Below are positions 49,194-58,081 of a stretch of DNA of 64,000 nt, in pieces (within the stretch, counting starts at the first letter, position 1; every line of letters begins with the position of its first letter). Location of the stretch: NCBI RefSeq assembly GCF_900142195.1, contig NZ_FRAB01000033.1:1-64000 (forward strand), given 5' to 3'. The DNA comes from Paraburkholderia terricola (GTDB lineage Bacteria > Pseudomonadota > Gammaproteobacteria > Burkholderiales > Burkholderiaceae). The notes beneath the pieces are model-generated. The model made no database searches. It was given only the letters and a program-made list of their open reading frames with translations, and had not been told where the DNA came from. Both the position numbers and the translations under genes were made by a program.

Positions 49194-49352
49194 CTATAGC
49201 CGCCCCATCACGAGCAATGCGATCACGATGATCAAGACGACGCCGATCACGCCGGTCGGCGCATAGCCCCAACCGCTGCTGTACGGCCAACTCGGCAATG
49301 CGCCAATCAGCAGAAGGATGAGCACGATAAGCAGTATGGTTCCGATGGTCAT
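49194..49352 (-). CDS. DUF3309-like small membrane protein
   Basis: A 52-residue product, MTIGTILLIVLILLLIGALP, then SWPYSSGWGYAPTGVIGVVL and a second hydrophobic segment ending LLVMGRL. The GALP.WPYS..WGY.P.G..G pattern is that of the widespread DUF3309 family (two membrane segments, function unknown, often near stress genes). AGGAGA lies six bases before the ATG. The gene is short and easily missed. Confidence 0.85.
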   Translation of the reverse strand: MTIGTILLIVLILLLIGALPSWPYSSGWGYAPTGVIGVVLIIVIALLVMGRL

Positions 49353-49822
49353 TCGAGTTCTCCTGTCCGGCCCTCAGAGGCTGGGCCACATGGTCTGATG
49401 GTCGGCGCATGCACGCCGGGACGATCGGCGCGCGGCATGCGCGCCTTCAGGTGTGAGTGAGCAAGGCACGTGCCTATCGGGGAACAAGGCGGGCAGGGCA
49501 AGCCGCCGGGCGTGTGGGTGCGCGTTGTGGGGCGACGGTGTTTTCATGTCACTGCAGGCAGGAAAAACTTGCGCGCGCGGCGCCTGTATTCGGGGCGGTG
49601 TTTGATGGGCGACGGCGTGCATGCAAGGCGTTGCAGCCGGGGCGGGCCGATAACGATCGTAGCCGGCGCGCGGTAGCCGTGGCGACACAGTCGTCGTAGT
49701 GGTCAAAAGAATCGACGTGCGCGAGCGCCGCGCCGTCGGGTGCGGTTCCCGCTTGGCCCGGGAGTCGCTACCGCGTTGTCAACCGAATCCACGAAAAGGC
49801 CGAACGAGCGCGAGTACCCTGT
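49353..49822. other. Intergenic region without a gene
   Basis: Between two small minus-strand genes. Open frames here are short and unsupported. I see no RNA gene or clear terminator. Confidence 0.4.
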
Positions 49823-50002
49823 TCAGTGCCGGCGACGCATCCAGTGCGGCATATGCATGTGCTGATGGGTGACCCAGTGATGCAGCATGCCTTCGCCGTG
49901 GTGCTCGCGCTTGTATTCCCGCGATTCGAAAATCGACAGCGCCAGCAGCACGAGCAGACCTATTGCGAGCCCGACCAGACCTGCGATCGATTCAGCGTCC
50001 AT
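49823..50002 (-). CDS. Small membrane protein with His/Met-rich tail
   Basis: This 59-residue product has one membrane helix (IAGLVGLAIGLLVLLALSIF) followed by a charged, histidine-rich tail: REYKREHHGEGMLHHWVTHQ and then HMHMPHWMRRRH. The ribosome site AGGAG lies seven bases before the ATG. Ten histidines and five methionines in the last 37 residues suggest metal binding on one membrane face, but this is inference. I do not know the family; its coding character (helix then soluble tail, good ribosome site) supports a real gene. Confidence 0.65.
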   Translation of the reverse strand: MDAESIAGLVGLAIGLLVLLALSIFESREYKREHHGEGMLHHWVTHQHMHMPHWMRRRH

Positions 50003-50258
50003 GGCAGTCTCCTATGACGTGCGCCTGTGACATCAATAGTAGGTCACGCCCGGCGATTTGGGAGCCGAAGAGCGCTTGCCGCAATACGGGAAACCGAAAT
50101 CCGTCGCGGTGTGTCCAGGCGTCTTTCAGGGATGTACCTCGCTTATCGCGGCGCCGGGGAATGGGCTTTGCGGGTAGACTCTCGGCGCCTGGTTGCAAGC
50201 GCGTCTGGTTTGCGCTCGCTGCCGCTACTTCATTCTGTTCCGGGAGAGATTGGTGTCC

Positions 50259-50426
50259 ATGATTCGCGTCCCATTGGTTGTGCTGCTGCTGGTCGCTGGC
50301 CTCGCCGGCTGTGCGAGCGGTCCCGGCCGTCACGGCGGTCCGCCGCCGCAAGATCCCGCCGACTATCACGGGGTGCCCACCGATAATCGGCCGCCCTCGA
50401 TGGTGCCCGCGCCGGTCTCGCCTTGA
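50259..50426 (+). CDS. Small lipoprotein, Pro-rich
   Basis: A 55-residue lipoprotein precursor: VPLVVLLLVAGLAGC is a clean signal with lipobox LAGC (Cys near residue 17), and the mature part is a Gly/Pro-rich, unstructured tail ending VPAPVSP. GGGAGAG lies about 11 bases upstream of the ATG. No family recognised. Confidence 0.6.
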   Translation: MIRVPLVVLLLVAGLAGCASGPGRHGGPPPQDPADYHGVPTDNRPPSMVPAPVSP

Positions 50427-50689
50427 GCGTCGACTGAAGATCAAAGCGAAAGCGCCGACGCACGCGCGCTCACAGTTACGCATGCAGTTCGCACGGAGCG
50501 CGCGGGCTGCGGTCATTCCAGAGCCCATCTCATGCGCGACACGCATGCGCCTGTTTCAAGCCATCACCGCGCCGCGGCCGGAATGCATGAGATCGTTGCG
50601 CGTCATGCCTTGACGGCAGGCGCAAAGCACCGCCTCGCGTCAGATTCGCGTTGCAACAAAGGCATGCCACTCGGACGCACAATCGACGG

Positions 50690-52018
50690 CTAGCCGTTCG
50701 CACCCGCCATGCCGCGCACGATGCCCGGCAGGTAGCGCGCGAGCGTCACGCCCCGCGCGGCCATGAAGATCAGCATCGCGGCCCACAAACCGTGATTGGC
50801 GAAGAGCGCCAGCAACAGCCACGACGCCGCCACGAACACCGCGAACGACACCACCATCGACATCATCAGTTCGCGCGTTCGCGTCGCGCCGATGAACACG
50901 CCGTCGAGCACGAAGCCCCACACCGACACCACGGGCGACAACGCGGCCCAAGGCAGATACGTTTCAGCGGCGGCGCGCACCGCGGCCTGATCGGTCAGTC
51001 GCTCGACGATCCATGCGCCCGCGCCCCAATACACGAGCGAGAAACCCAGCGCGCCGAGCGCGGACCACAGCGCCGTCACGCTAATGGCCTGTCTGAAGCC
51101 GTGGCGGTCGCGCGCGCCGATCGCCGCGCCGACGAGCGCTTCGGCGGCGTGCGCGAAGCCGTCGAGTCCGTAGGCCATGAAGGTTTGAAAATTCAGCAGC
51201 AGCGCGTTGGCGGCGAGGATGGCGTCGCCCTGGCTCGCGCCGAGATGCGCGAACCAGCCAAACGACAGAAGCAGGCACAGCGTGCGGACGAAGATGTCGC
51301 GATTGAGCACCACCAGACGCCTGAGCGCCGCCGCGTCGAGCAAGGCCGCGCGGTTCAGCGCGGGCAAACCGCGCGGCCGGCCGCGCCACAGCAGCGCGGC
51401 GCCGAGCACGAAGCCGAGCGCGTCGGCCGTGGCGGTCGCGGCGCCGATGCCGGCCACGCCCCAGTCGAAGCCATGCACATACAGCAGTACCGCCACGATG
51501 TTCACGCTGTTGATGAACACTTGCGAGAGCAGCGCGAGTCGCACTTGCTGCGTGCCGAGCAGCCAGCCGAGCACGACGTAATTGCCGAGCGCGAGCGGGG
51601 CCGCCCAGATGCGCGCGTGGCAGTAGATGCGCGCTTGATGCTGCACGGCCTCGCTGCCGCCGATCGCGCGCAACGTGTACTCGATCAGCGGCATTTGCAG
51701 CGCCAGCACCGCCGCGCCGATGGCGGCTGCGAGCAGCAGCGCGCGCACGACGTCGTTGCGCAGCCCGGCCTCGTCGCGCGCACCATGCGCTTGCGCGACG
51801 AGGCCCGTGGTCCCCATGCGCAAAAAGCCGAAGCCCCAGAACACGAAGTTGAAAAAGACGCCGCCGAGCGCCACGCCGCCGAGATACGACGCGCCGTCGA
51901 GATGGCCGGCGACGGCGGTGTCGACCGCGCCGAGAATCGGCTGCGTCAGATTGGCGAGGACGATGGGAAACGCCAGCGTCAGCACCCGGCGATGCCAGTG
52001 CGCGGGCACTGCGGGCAT
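50690..52018 (-). CDS. MATE-family efflux transporter (DinF-like)
   Basis: The 442-residue protein has 12 predicted membrane helices in two halves. It opens HRRVLTLAFPIVLANLTQPI with the following GAVDTAVAGHLDGASYLGGV, the DinF/NorM signature, and repeats a related pattern in the middle (FVRTLCLLLSFGWFAHLGAS). It exports organic compounds against Na+ or H+; the substrate is unknown. ATG 52018 matches the family start; TTG at 52078, overlapping the upstream stop codon as TTGA, would add 20 residues and couple it to the DUF2288 gene. Confidence 0.85.
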   Translation of the reverse strand: MPAVPAHWHRRVLTLAFPIVLANLTQPILGAVDTAVAGHLDGASYLGGVALGGVFFNFVFWGFGFLRMGTTGLVAQAHGARDEAGLRNDVVRALLLAAAIGAAVLALQMPLIEYTLRAIGGSEAVQHQARIYCHARIWAAPLALGNYVVLGWLLGTQQVRLALLSQVFINSVNIVAVLLYVHGFDWGVAGIGAATATADALGFVLGAALLWRGRPRGLPALNRAALLDAAALRRLVVLNRDIFVRTLCLLLSFGWFAHLGASQGDAILAANALLLNFQTFMAYGLDGFAHAAEALVGAAIGARDRHGFRQAISVTALWSALGALGFSLVYWGAGAWIVERLTDQAAVRAAAETYLPWAALSPVVSVWGFVLDGVFIGATRTRELMMSMVVSFAVFVAASWLLLALFANHGLWAAMLIFMAARGVTLARYLPGIVRGMAGANG

Positions 52019-52074
52019 GGCAGCGCCCGCGCCGTCTCGCAAGGCGGCTTCCTTCGGGCCGTGCGCGGGTTCGC

Positions 52075-52383
52075 TCAACCGCGTTCCTGCACGCACACCC
52101 AAGGAGAGACGACCACCGCCCACAGATCGGGATCGCGCGCGGCGAAATCCGCGGCGGTTTCCGCCTGCACGCGTTCGACGAGGCCGGCGGACAGCCATTG
52201 CGTGACCTGCGTGGTGTCGTCGCTGGCGATGGCTTCGGCGACGCTGACCAGATCGAGGTCGCGTGCGACGCGCAGCAGCATGCCGCGCGCGAAAAAGCGT
52301 TCGAGTTCGGGCCAGCCGATCTTGGCGGTTTCGGCGAGCAGTTTCGCGTACAGCGGGCTGTGGGTGGCGTCGTTGGAAGTCAT
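52075..52383 (-). CDS. DUF2288-like protein
   Basis: The 102-residue protein with YAKLLAETAKIGWPELERFF, ARGMLLRVARDLDLVSVAEA and the end DLWAVVVSPWVCVQE agrees with DUF2288, a small helical protein of unknown function. It lies directly upstream of the MATE exporter and probably shares its transcript. Confidence 0.75.
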   Translation of the reverse strand: MTSNDATHSPLYAKLLAETAKIGWPELERFFARGMLLRVARDLDLVSVAEAIASDDTTQVTQWLSAGLVERVQAETAADFAARDPDLWAVVVSPWVCVQERG

Positions 52384-52493
52384 CGTTCGCGCGTTTTTGA
52401 CGGGCCGTCACTATAAACCATTGGCGCGGACCGCCAGGGCGGCGCGCATTCCGGTAGGCTTTGGGTCTTGCGAAATTCTGATTCTGAACCCTC

Positions 52494-53234
52494 ATGTCAC
52501 TCGATTCAACGGCGCCGGCTGCGGGCGCGCAAGCTCATCAAGTGCTCGGCGCCACGCTTGCGCGGGCCGACGTGGAGCGCCTCATCGCGGCGAATCGCGC
52601 GAGCGATAGCGAGCCGCCCCGGCAGCCGCTTCATTTCGCCGACTGCGATTTCGAAGGCGCCGATCTGTCGCGGCTCGATCTGCGCGGCGCCGAATTTCAT
52701 CGCTGCACGATTGTGGAGACCTCGTTTTTCGGCGCGACGCTCTCGCAGACGCGCTGGGTCCGTTGTCGCGGGCGCGAGGCGGATTTCGCGTCCGCCGACC
52801 TGGTCGACGCGGCGTTCCAGTCGAGCGATCTGAACAACACCAGTTGGCGGCGCGCCAAGCTCGCGTCGGTGTCGTTTCACGGCTGCAAGCTGACGGGCGC
52901 GAATTTCGAGGCTTGCGCCGCGCTTGGCTTGAGCTTCGTCGAGAGCTTGCTGGTGGGCGCGCATTTGCGCGGCCTGTCGTTTCGCAAGGCCACGCTCCAG
53001 CAACTCGATTTCTCGGATGCCGATCTCGCCGGCGTCGATTTCCGTGAGGCGATCTTCGAGGGCGGCAGCCTGAAGGACGCGCATCTGAAGGGCGCACGCT
53101 TCGACGGCGCCGATTTGCGCGAAGCCGATTTGAGCGGCGTGCGGCTTGTCGATGCGGCGCTCTTCAAGGGCGCGACGATTTCGCATCATCAAGCTGCGGT
53201 GCTCGTCACCGAGCTCGGTTTGCGAGTCATGTGA
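52494..53234 (+). CDS. Pentapeptide-repeat protein
   Basis: The 246-residue protein is a long run of pentapeptide repeats A(D/N)LxX from about residue 43 on: CDFEGADLSRLDLRGAEFHR and, near the end, LKGARFDGADLREADLSGVR. Such proteins fold into a square right-handed beta helix; some mimic DNA and protect gyrase, others have unknown roles. A short region with a gap of weaker repeats splits the helix near residue 85-100. It is divergent from the DUF2288 gene. Function open. Confidence 0.8.
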   Translation: MSLDSTAPAAGAQAHQVLGATLARADVERLIAANRASDSEPPRQPLHFADCDFEGADLSRLDLRGAEFHRCTIVETSFFGATLSQTRWVRCRGREADFASADLVDAAFQSSDLNNTSWRRAKLASVSFHGCKLTGANFEACAALGLSFVESLLVGAHLRGLSFRKATLQQLDFSDADLAGVDFREAIFEGGSLKDAHLKGARFDGADLREADLSGVRLVDAALFKGATISHHQAAVLVTELGLRVM

Positions 53235-53598
53235 GCCGGAGTTTTAGCCGGCCGGGCGAGACCAATGGCCGGTTCGAATCGACGGGCGACGCGCATATCA
53301 TTCCATTGGTAGAATGAATAATGGTTTGATTTTAAAACTTCGCAATTTGTATGTTATTGCCAGATTTTAATTATTTCGCCATTCGCGAATTTTTCCCGTG
53401 ACGAAATTCCCTCGATTTATTCGTACGGATCAACGCGGATTAAATGCCCGCGTTGGTGTGTTTGCGCACCAAGTCTGAGCGGCGCGAAATGCGCCACGAT
53501 TATGCCGGGTGCGCCTCGCCAAAATCGGTTTTTTAGTCTTTCTTCAGGGTTTTTGAACGCGCTTTGGGTATAAGCCTGGGTGCCCCGTCTGTCGGGCG
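53235..53598. other. AT-rich intergenic region
   Basis: Composition drops sharply relative to the neighbouring genes (AT-rich patches such as GGTTTGATTTTAAAACTTCG near 53320 and TTGAACGCG near 53552). I see no clear gene, but see the 74-residue frame and terminator that follow. Confidence 0.5.
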
Positions 53599-53823
53599 AT
53601 GCACGGATTTTCTTCGGCGCGATTAATCGCTTTGCCTGACGAAATGGTGCGTGGATTGAGCGTGGTTATTGCCGACGTTTCTGGTTCACATAATGCGGAA
53701 TCCGTACGCCGCATCACATTGCATGAGAAATTAATATATTGCGCTTGTAAAAGCGAGTTGTTAGATTTCGTTCTGGCGCATGGTGAACCGGTCCTTTGCC
53801 GATATGCGCCGAACCCCCGTTAG
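53599..53823 (+). CDS. Possible 74-residue protein in the AT-rich patch
   Basis: An open frame starting MHGFSSARLIALPDEMVRGL and ending APNPR, followed at once by a strong terminator. Composition differs from surrounding genes. No good ribosome site precedes the ATG, and I know no homologue, so the transcript could instead be a non-coding RNA that ends at the same terminator. Confidence 0.35.
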   Translation: MHGFSSARLIALPDEMVRGLSVVIADVSGSHNAESVRRITLHEKLIYCACKSELLDFVLAHGEPVLCRYAPNPR

Positions 53824-53849
53824 CCCGGCCTCGTGCCGGGCTTTTTTTT
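53822..53849 (+). terminator. Strong terminator, AT-rich patch
   Basis: AGCCCGGC-CTCGT-GCCGGGCT is followed by TTTTTTT. It shows that something on the plus strand upstream of it is transcribed. Confidence 0.88.
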
Positions 53850-54072
53850 GCTCCGATTCACACGCCGTCGATCGTGAAAGTGACATCCCTTTTTGTCGCT
53901 CACGATGTGCTTGATTTTTTTTGGCGCCTCTCCAAGGGCGTCGTCGCGCGTGCGGTTGGATTTCGCTGCGGCCTCCGCCCGCGCTCGCGAAGGCGGCGGA
54001 GGCGCTAATGCCTGCCGGTTCTGGCGAGTCTGCTGCCAGTGCCAGCGGTGCCGCTTGTTGCGGGCCGGGCCG

Positions 54073-54399
54073 TCATTGTTTGCAGCGAATCACCATCGAC
54101 CGGTTCTTCACATTCGCGCCGAAAATCCCGCCGACCGAGCCGCCGGAAGTGCCGCCGCTGTCGACGTCTTTTGAAACGACGTCGTAGCCGTAATTGCCGC
54201 AGACTTCGCCGGCGCGCTTGTAGCACTCGCCCCAACTGGAACTGGCGTCGCTGCCGCTGCAGTTGATTGCAAAGCCGGTTTCGCCGCTAGGCAGGTACGT
54301 CATGGTGGTGGTGCTGGAGCAGCCGCCGAGGCCGCCGAGCGTCAGCAGGCCAAGACCGATCGCCGCCGCGGTCGCGACGGACGCAAATGCGCTCTTCAT
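54073..54399 (-). CDS. Small cysteine-rich lipoprotein
   Basis: A 108-residue lipoprotein precursor (AIGLGLLTLGGLGGC, Cys near residue 27). The mature part holds the pattern FAINCSGSDASSSWGECYKR, AGEVCGNYGYDVVSKD and a C-terminal CKQ, so four cysteines may form disulfides in the periplasm; a Gly/Ser linker joins the halves. The pattern C-S-G-x..W-x-x-C-Y-x-x-A..C recurs in small lipoproteins of Burkholderia and enterics, but the function is unknown. Confidence 0.6.
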   Translation of the reverse strand: MKSAFASVATAAAIGLGLLTLGGLGGCSSTTTMTYLPSGETGFAINCSGSDASSSWGECYKRAGEVCGNYGYDVVSKDVDSGGTSGGSVGGIFGANVKNRSMVIRCKQ

Positions 54400-54519
54400 G
54401 ACAGATTCCTCACAGATGACGGGAAAGACGTGGCGCACGGCCACGTCGCGTGTCGGAAAGAGCGTAGCACGCGAGGTTCCCTCGACCGCGGACGCAGGGC
54501 GCGTGCCAGCGCTTCAGAC

Positions 54520-55215
54520 CTATCTGGGCGGCAGTGCCTTCGACGGATCGATCGAGCGGCCCTGATAGCGCAACTCGAAGTGCAGCATGACACGATCGGT
54601 ATCGGTGTTGCCCACCTCGGCGATCTTTTCGCCGCGCGCGACCGATTGGCCTTCCTTCACCAGCAGCACGCGGTTGTGCGCATAAGCGGTCAGGTACTCG
54701 GCATTGTGTTTGAGGATCAGCAGATTGCCGTAACCGCGCAAACCGTTGCCCGCATACACGACCGTGCCGGCCGCCGCGGCGACCACCGGTGTGCCCGCGG
54801 CCGCCGAAATATCGATGCCCTTGGAATTGGCGCCGTCGAAGCGCCGGATCACGGTGCCGTCGGCCGGCCAGATCAGCGAAATCGCGGAAGCCGGCGCGGA
54901 CGACGGCGCGCTGTCCTCCGAGGCCGGCGCCGGGCGCGGCGACGCCGAAGCGCTCGCGCCGCCGTTACTGCGTGTCGCGCCGCTCGTCGATGCTCCGCCT
55001 GGCGGCACGACGCGCAGCACCTGGCCGACCTCGATGCTGTCCGGGTTGGTCAGATTGTTCCAGCGCACGATGCTTTGCACCGATTGCCGGTTGCTGCGCG
55101 CGATTTTCGACAGCGTATCGCCCCGTTCGACCCGATAGAAGCCTGGCGCCACCGGCGCCGACCCGCACGCGACGAGCAGCGCCACCAACGACGCGCAGGC
55201 GAGCCGTTTGATCAT
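54520..55215 (-). CDS. LysM/M23 murein-hydrolase-like lipoprotein (NlpD-like)
   Basis: The 231-residue lipoprotein (signal LACASLVALLVAC) has a LysM domain near residues 30-75 (FYRVERGDTLSKIARSNRQS), a Ser/Ala/Pro-rich linker, and a C-terminal M23 (LytM) domain with KGIDISAAAGTPVVAAAAGT and AYAHNRVLLVKEGQSVARGE. In the M23 domain the first zinc-ligand position (usual HxxxD) reads ..FDGANSKGIDI and lacks a histidine, as in NlpD/EnvC, which activate amidases and do not cut peptidoglycan themselves. The linker and context fit this role. Confidence 0.82.
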   Translation of the reverse strand: MIKRLACASLVALLVACGSAPVAPGFYRVERGDTLSKIARSNRQSVQSIVRWNNLTNPDSIEVGQVLRVVPPGGASTSGATRSNGGASASASPRPAPASEDSAPSSAPASAISLIWPADGTVIRRFDGANSKGIDISAAAGTPVVAAAAGTVVYAGNGLRGYGNLLILKHNAEYLTAYAHNRVLLVKEGQSVARGEKIAEVGNTDTDRVMLHFELRYQGRSIDPSKALPPR

Positions 55216-55417
55216 TCTTGTTGTTCCCCGCATTGGACCTCGCAAAGCGCTGCCGCGCGCCGATCCCGATCACGCGGCAGGTGGATGCAAAGCGTCCGAT
55301 TCTAACGGTTTTGCGTTGCAACACGCGAAAAACGGGCAGCGACAAGACCACGCGCGGCATGAAACGCGGCGCAACGCGGCCCCATCCACCGCGCGTCGCT
55401 CGACGTGAAAGCCGCCA

Positions 55418-56326
55418 TCAGCGCAGCTTGCCGACGTTGATACGCAGCGTGGCCGCCTCGGTTTGTCCCGGTTCGAGCCAGCGCAAACCCATGCCGTTGT
55501 GGATCGCGTCCGGCAGTCCCAGCCACGGCTCGACGCAGTAGAAGTCGGAATCAGCGGCTTCGGTCCACGTGGTGACGGCGTACCAGGGCACCGAGTCCGG
55601 CCGCTGCAGATCGATGGTGACGAGCCGGTTGAGCCTAGGCGCGATGAGCCGCACCGGTTGATCCGGTTCGCCGACGAGGCAATGGAACCGGTCATGAATG
55701 CGCGCCTCGTCGAGCGTGTAGCGCGCTTCGCCCGGCTCGGCGGCGCTGATCGAACCGTCGTCCTGCTGATGGCGGCGTTCGGTGCGCGGCAGTTCCAGCG
55801 AGGTCTCGCCGCGCTGCGCGTGCGGCAGCGTGAAGTAGAAGTGATGGCCGGCGTAGTAGGGCAGCCGCGCGTCGCCGGTGTTGGCGGTGCGCAGCGTGAC
55901 TTCGAGCGTGGCTGCGTCGATCAGGGTGTAGACCGCCTCGAACCGGAAGCCGAACGGATAGAAGACGCGCGTCGCGGCGTTGTCGGTCAGCACCATGCGC
56001 AGGCCGGCGCCATGAACGTCGGCATGGGCGTCGAACGGCAGGTCGCGCGCGAAGCCGTGCATCGGCAACTCGCGCACCGCGCCCGCGGCGTCGCGCCAAT
56101 AGCCGATCTTGCCGTCGACACGATGGCGGCCGAGAAACGGAAACAGCAGTGGATTGCCGCCACGGATCCGCGCGGGCTGACTCCAGTCGGCGTGCTCGGG
56201 CCAATGAATCACGGCCTCGCCGTCGATCGTCCACGACAACAGACGGCCGCCGGCTTGCGGCGCGAAGCGGAGCACGGAGGCGTCCTGGGCGATTTCGAGA
56301 ATGTCCTGTTGCGGGGAAAGGGGCAT
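55418..56326 (-). CDS. Aldose 1-epimerase family protein
   Basis: The 302-residue protein has the galactose mutarotase-like fold: RFAPQAGGRLLSWTIDGEAV at the N terminus, GGNPLLFPFLGRHR, AGHHFYFTLPH (conserved His of the active site) and FYCVEPWLGLPDAI near the C terminus. Members convert alpha and beta anomers of sugars or handle hexose-6-phosphates; the substrate here is not clear. It is divergent from the 28-codon gene at 56575. Confidence 0.82.
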   Translation of the reverse strand: MPLSPQQDILEIAQDASVLRFAPQAGGRLLSWTIDGEAVIHWPEHADWSQPARIRGGNPLLFPFLGRHRVDGKIGYWRDAAGAVRELPMHGFARDLPFDAHADVHGAGLRMVLTDNAATRVFYPFGFRFEAVYTLIDAATLEVTLRTANTGDARLPYYAGHHFYFTLPHAQRGETSLELPRTERRHQQDDGSISAAEPGEARYTLDEARIHDRFHCLVGEPDQPVRLIAPRLNRLVTIDLQRPDSVPWYAVTTWTEAADSDFYCVEPWLGLPDAIHNGMGLRWLEPGQTEAATLRINVGKLR

Positions 56327-56529
56327 GGTCGATGGGCTGGTTGGTCAGGTTGAGTGAAGGTTGGCAGACGCATCCGACGCATACCTCACGAACGTGCCGG
56401 ACGCCCGACAACGCCGAATATGTGCGTTGTCAGACGAAGATTTTGCGCCGCTTTGTGCTACGGGGAAACCCTTCTGGGGAAATTGCGGGTGTCGCACAAG
56501 GGGCTTCCTTGCAGATAATCCGTCTCACT

Positions 56530-56552
56530 GCCCGGTGATCAGAACACCGGGC
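56530..56552. repeat. Hairpin upstream of the 28-codon gene
   Basis: GCCCGGTG and CACCGGGC pair perfectly around ATCAGAA. It lies 22 bases before the ATG of the microprotein, so it sits in the mRNA leader or overlaps the promoter and could regulate initiation. Confidence 0.55.
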
Positions 56553-56574
56553 GAGACCGGCTCAGGAGGGCGTG

Positions 56575-56661
56575 ATGGATCTCGCAATGGCAATGGGTGT
56601 CGCACTGTTCGGCATGTTCGCAGCAAGCACGGTCTACTTTTTCTACCAGCTCGAGCGCTGA
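56575..56661 (+). CDS. 28-residue membrane microprotein
   Basis: The frame starts MDLAMAMGVALFGMFAASTV and ends YFFYQLER, one hydrophobic helix with a charged tail. It is preceded by GGAGGG four bases before the ATG, and followed by a UUCG-loop terminator; such gene-sized units with a strong ribosome site are unlikely by chance. No family recognised. It stands alone between an epimerase gene and uppP. Similar one-helix proteins (for example CydX, KdpF) assist large membrane complexes, but there is no partner nearby. Confidence 0.6.
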   Translation: MDLAMAMGVALFGMFAASTVYFFYQLER

Positions 56662-56748
56662 TCCCACCTTTCGTTTCGCCTGCCGGCCCGCCACTGCGCA
56701 CTGGCGTGAAGCCGGTCGCTTGAAGCTCACGAATTTCTCATGATGACA

Positions 56749-56780
56749 GGGTCGCCGTTCGCGGCGGCCCGTTTCTTTTT
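56749..56780 (+). terminator. UUCG-tetraloop terminator of the 28-codon gene
   Basis: GGGTCGCCG-TTCG-CGGCGGCCC is a 9-bp stem with one G-T pair and the very stable TTCG loop, followed by GTTTCTTTTT. It closes a 250-bp transcript unit from the hairpin at 56530. Confidence 0.85.
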
Positions 56781-56953
56781 CCGGCGCGTAACAACGGTTT
56801 CCAGTTGTGACGCAGCGCATCAATATTTCCCCGATCGAGGCTCAAACGCTTGGCGCTGACATTGCAGCCAGGCATAATCGACGCGCTTTTGACGCGCCGG
56901 TCACTCCCTTGCGGCGCGCTGTTCCCCGACACTTTCCTTACAAGGACCGCCGC

Positions 56954-57784
56954 GTGAACCTGTCGTTTCTGATCTTTCTGAGCGTGCTGCAAGGCGTCAC
57001 CGAACTGTTTCCCGTGAGCAGTCTCGGTCATACGCTGCTGGTGCCCGCATTGTTCGACATGCATATCGACAAGCACGCGCCGCAGTTGCTGCCGTTTCTC
57101 GTCGCGTTGCACCTCGGCACCGCGTTCGCGCTGCTGTGGTACTTCCGCGAGCGCTGGTGCGCGCTGGTGCGCGGCTTCTTCGCCTCGCTCGGCGGCCGCC
57201 GCAATGACGACGCGCACATGATGTGGGCGCTCATCATCGGCACGATTCCGGCGGGTATCGTCGGACTGCTGCTCGAGAAGCGGCTCGAACTGATTTTTCA
57301 CGACCTGCGCATCGTCGCGATCGCGCTGATCGTCAACGGCGTGCTGCTGTGGTTCGGCGACCGCCTGCAACGCTCGCGCGCGCATCAGCCGCCGGAGAAG
57401 ATGACGTTCCGCCAGGCGTTTCTCGTCGGGCTGGCTCAGGTCGGCGCGCTGATTCCAGGTTTTTCGCGCAGTGGTCTGACGATGATCGCCGGCAATGCGG
57501 CCGGCTTGACCACCGAGAAGGCCGCCGAGTTCTCGTTTCTGCTCGGCACGCCGATCATTTTCGCGGCGGGCCTGCTCGAATTGCCGAAGCTCTTTCATGC
57601 GCCCGGTCAACTGGCGGACGCCCTGCTGGGCGGCGTGCTTACCGCGATCGCCGCGTATCTGAGCGTGCGTTTCCTGATGCGCTATTTCGAAGGTCGCGGA
57701 CGTCTGGCTTCGTTCGGCGTGTACTGCGTGATCGCGGGGATCGTGTTTCTCGGCTGGTTCCTGTTGCATCCGCAACCGGTCTGA
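56954..57784 (+). CDS. uppP: Undecaprenyl-diphosphatase
   Basis: The 276-residue membrane enzyme recycles the cell-wall lipid carrier by removing phosphate from undecaprenyl diphosphate. Characteristic motifs are LQGVTELFPVSSLGH (catalytic Glu) near residue 10 and PGFSRSGLTMIAGNAAG near 165; about eight membrane helices. GTG at 56954 is the start, with AAGGA 8 bases before. The first motif reads SLGH where most UppP have SSGH. Confidence 0.93.
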   Translation: MNLSFLIFLSVLQGVTELFPVSSLGHTLLVPALFDMHIDKHAPQLLPFLVALHLGTAFALLWYFRERWCALVRGFFASLGGRRNDDAHMMWALIIGTIPAGIVGLLLEKRLELIFHDLRIVAIALIVNGVLLWFGDRLQRSRAHQPPEKMTFRQAFLVGLAQVGALIPGFSRSGLTMIAGNAAGLTTEKAAEFSFLLGTPIIFAAGLLELPKLFHAPGQLADALLGGVLTAIAAYLSVRFLMRYFEGRGRLASFGVYCVIAGIVFLGWFLLHPQPV

Positions 57785-57853
57785 TCGCGTTCGAGGTCCG
57801 CCCTCGTTGCGCGCCCGCGTGCTGGCGGGCAAGGAGCGATCGGTTATAATCCG

Positions 57854-57886
57854 GGCCCGGCTCAACCCGCCGGGCCTGTTTGTTTT
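57854..57886 (+). terminator. Terminator of uppP
   Basis: GGCCCGG-CTCAACCCG-CCGGGCC is followed by TGTTTGTTTT. A TATAAT (57845-57850) precedes it but no -35 element fits. Confidence 0.75.
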
Positions 57887-58081
57887 CCGACGTGGCTATG
57901 ACGAATGCCGACGACCCCGCGGAGCGAGATTTCCAGTCTCCGCGCCGGTCAGTTAGAATTTCGGTATGCCACGACCGTGTGTGGCGCGATCCCACACAAT
58001 TCCAATTCCCGATCGCGGGTTCTCATTGCGGGTGATGCACGTTGTACGCCGTAGCCTGGCGTAGCATCGCCTCTCCTCATT

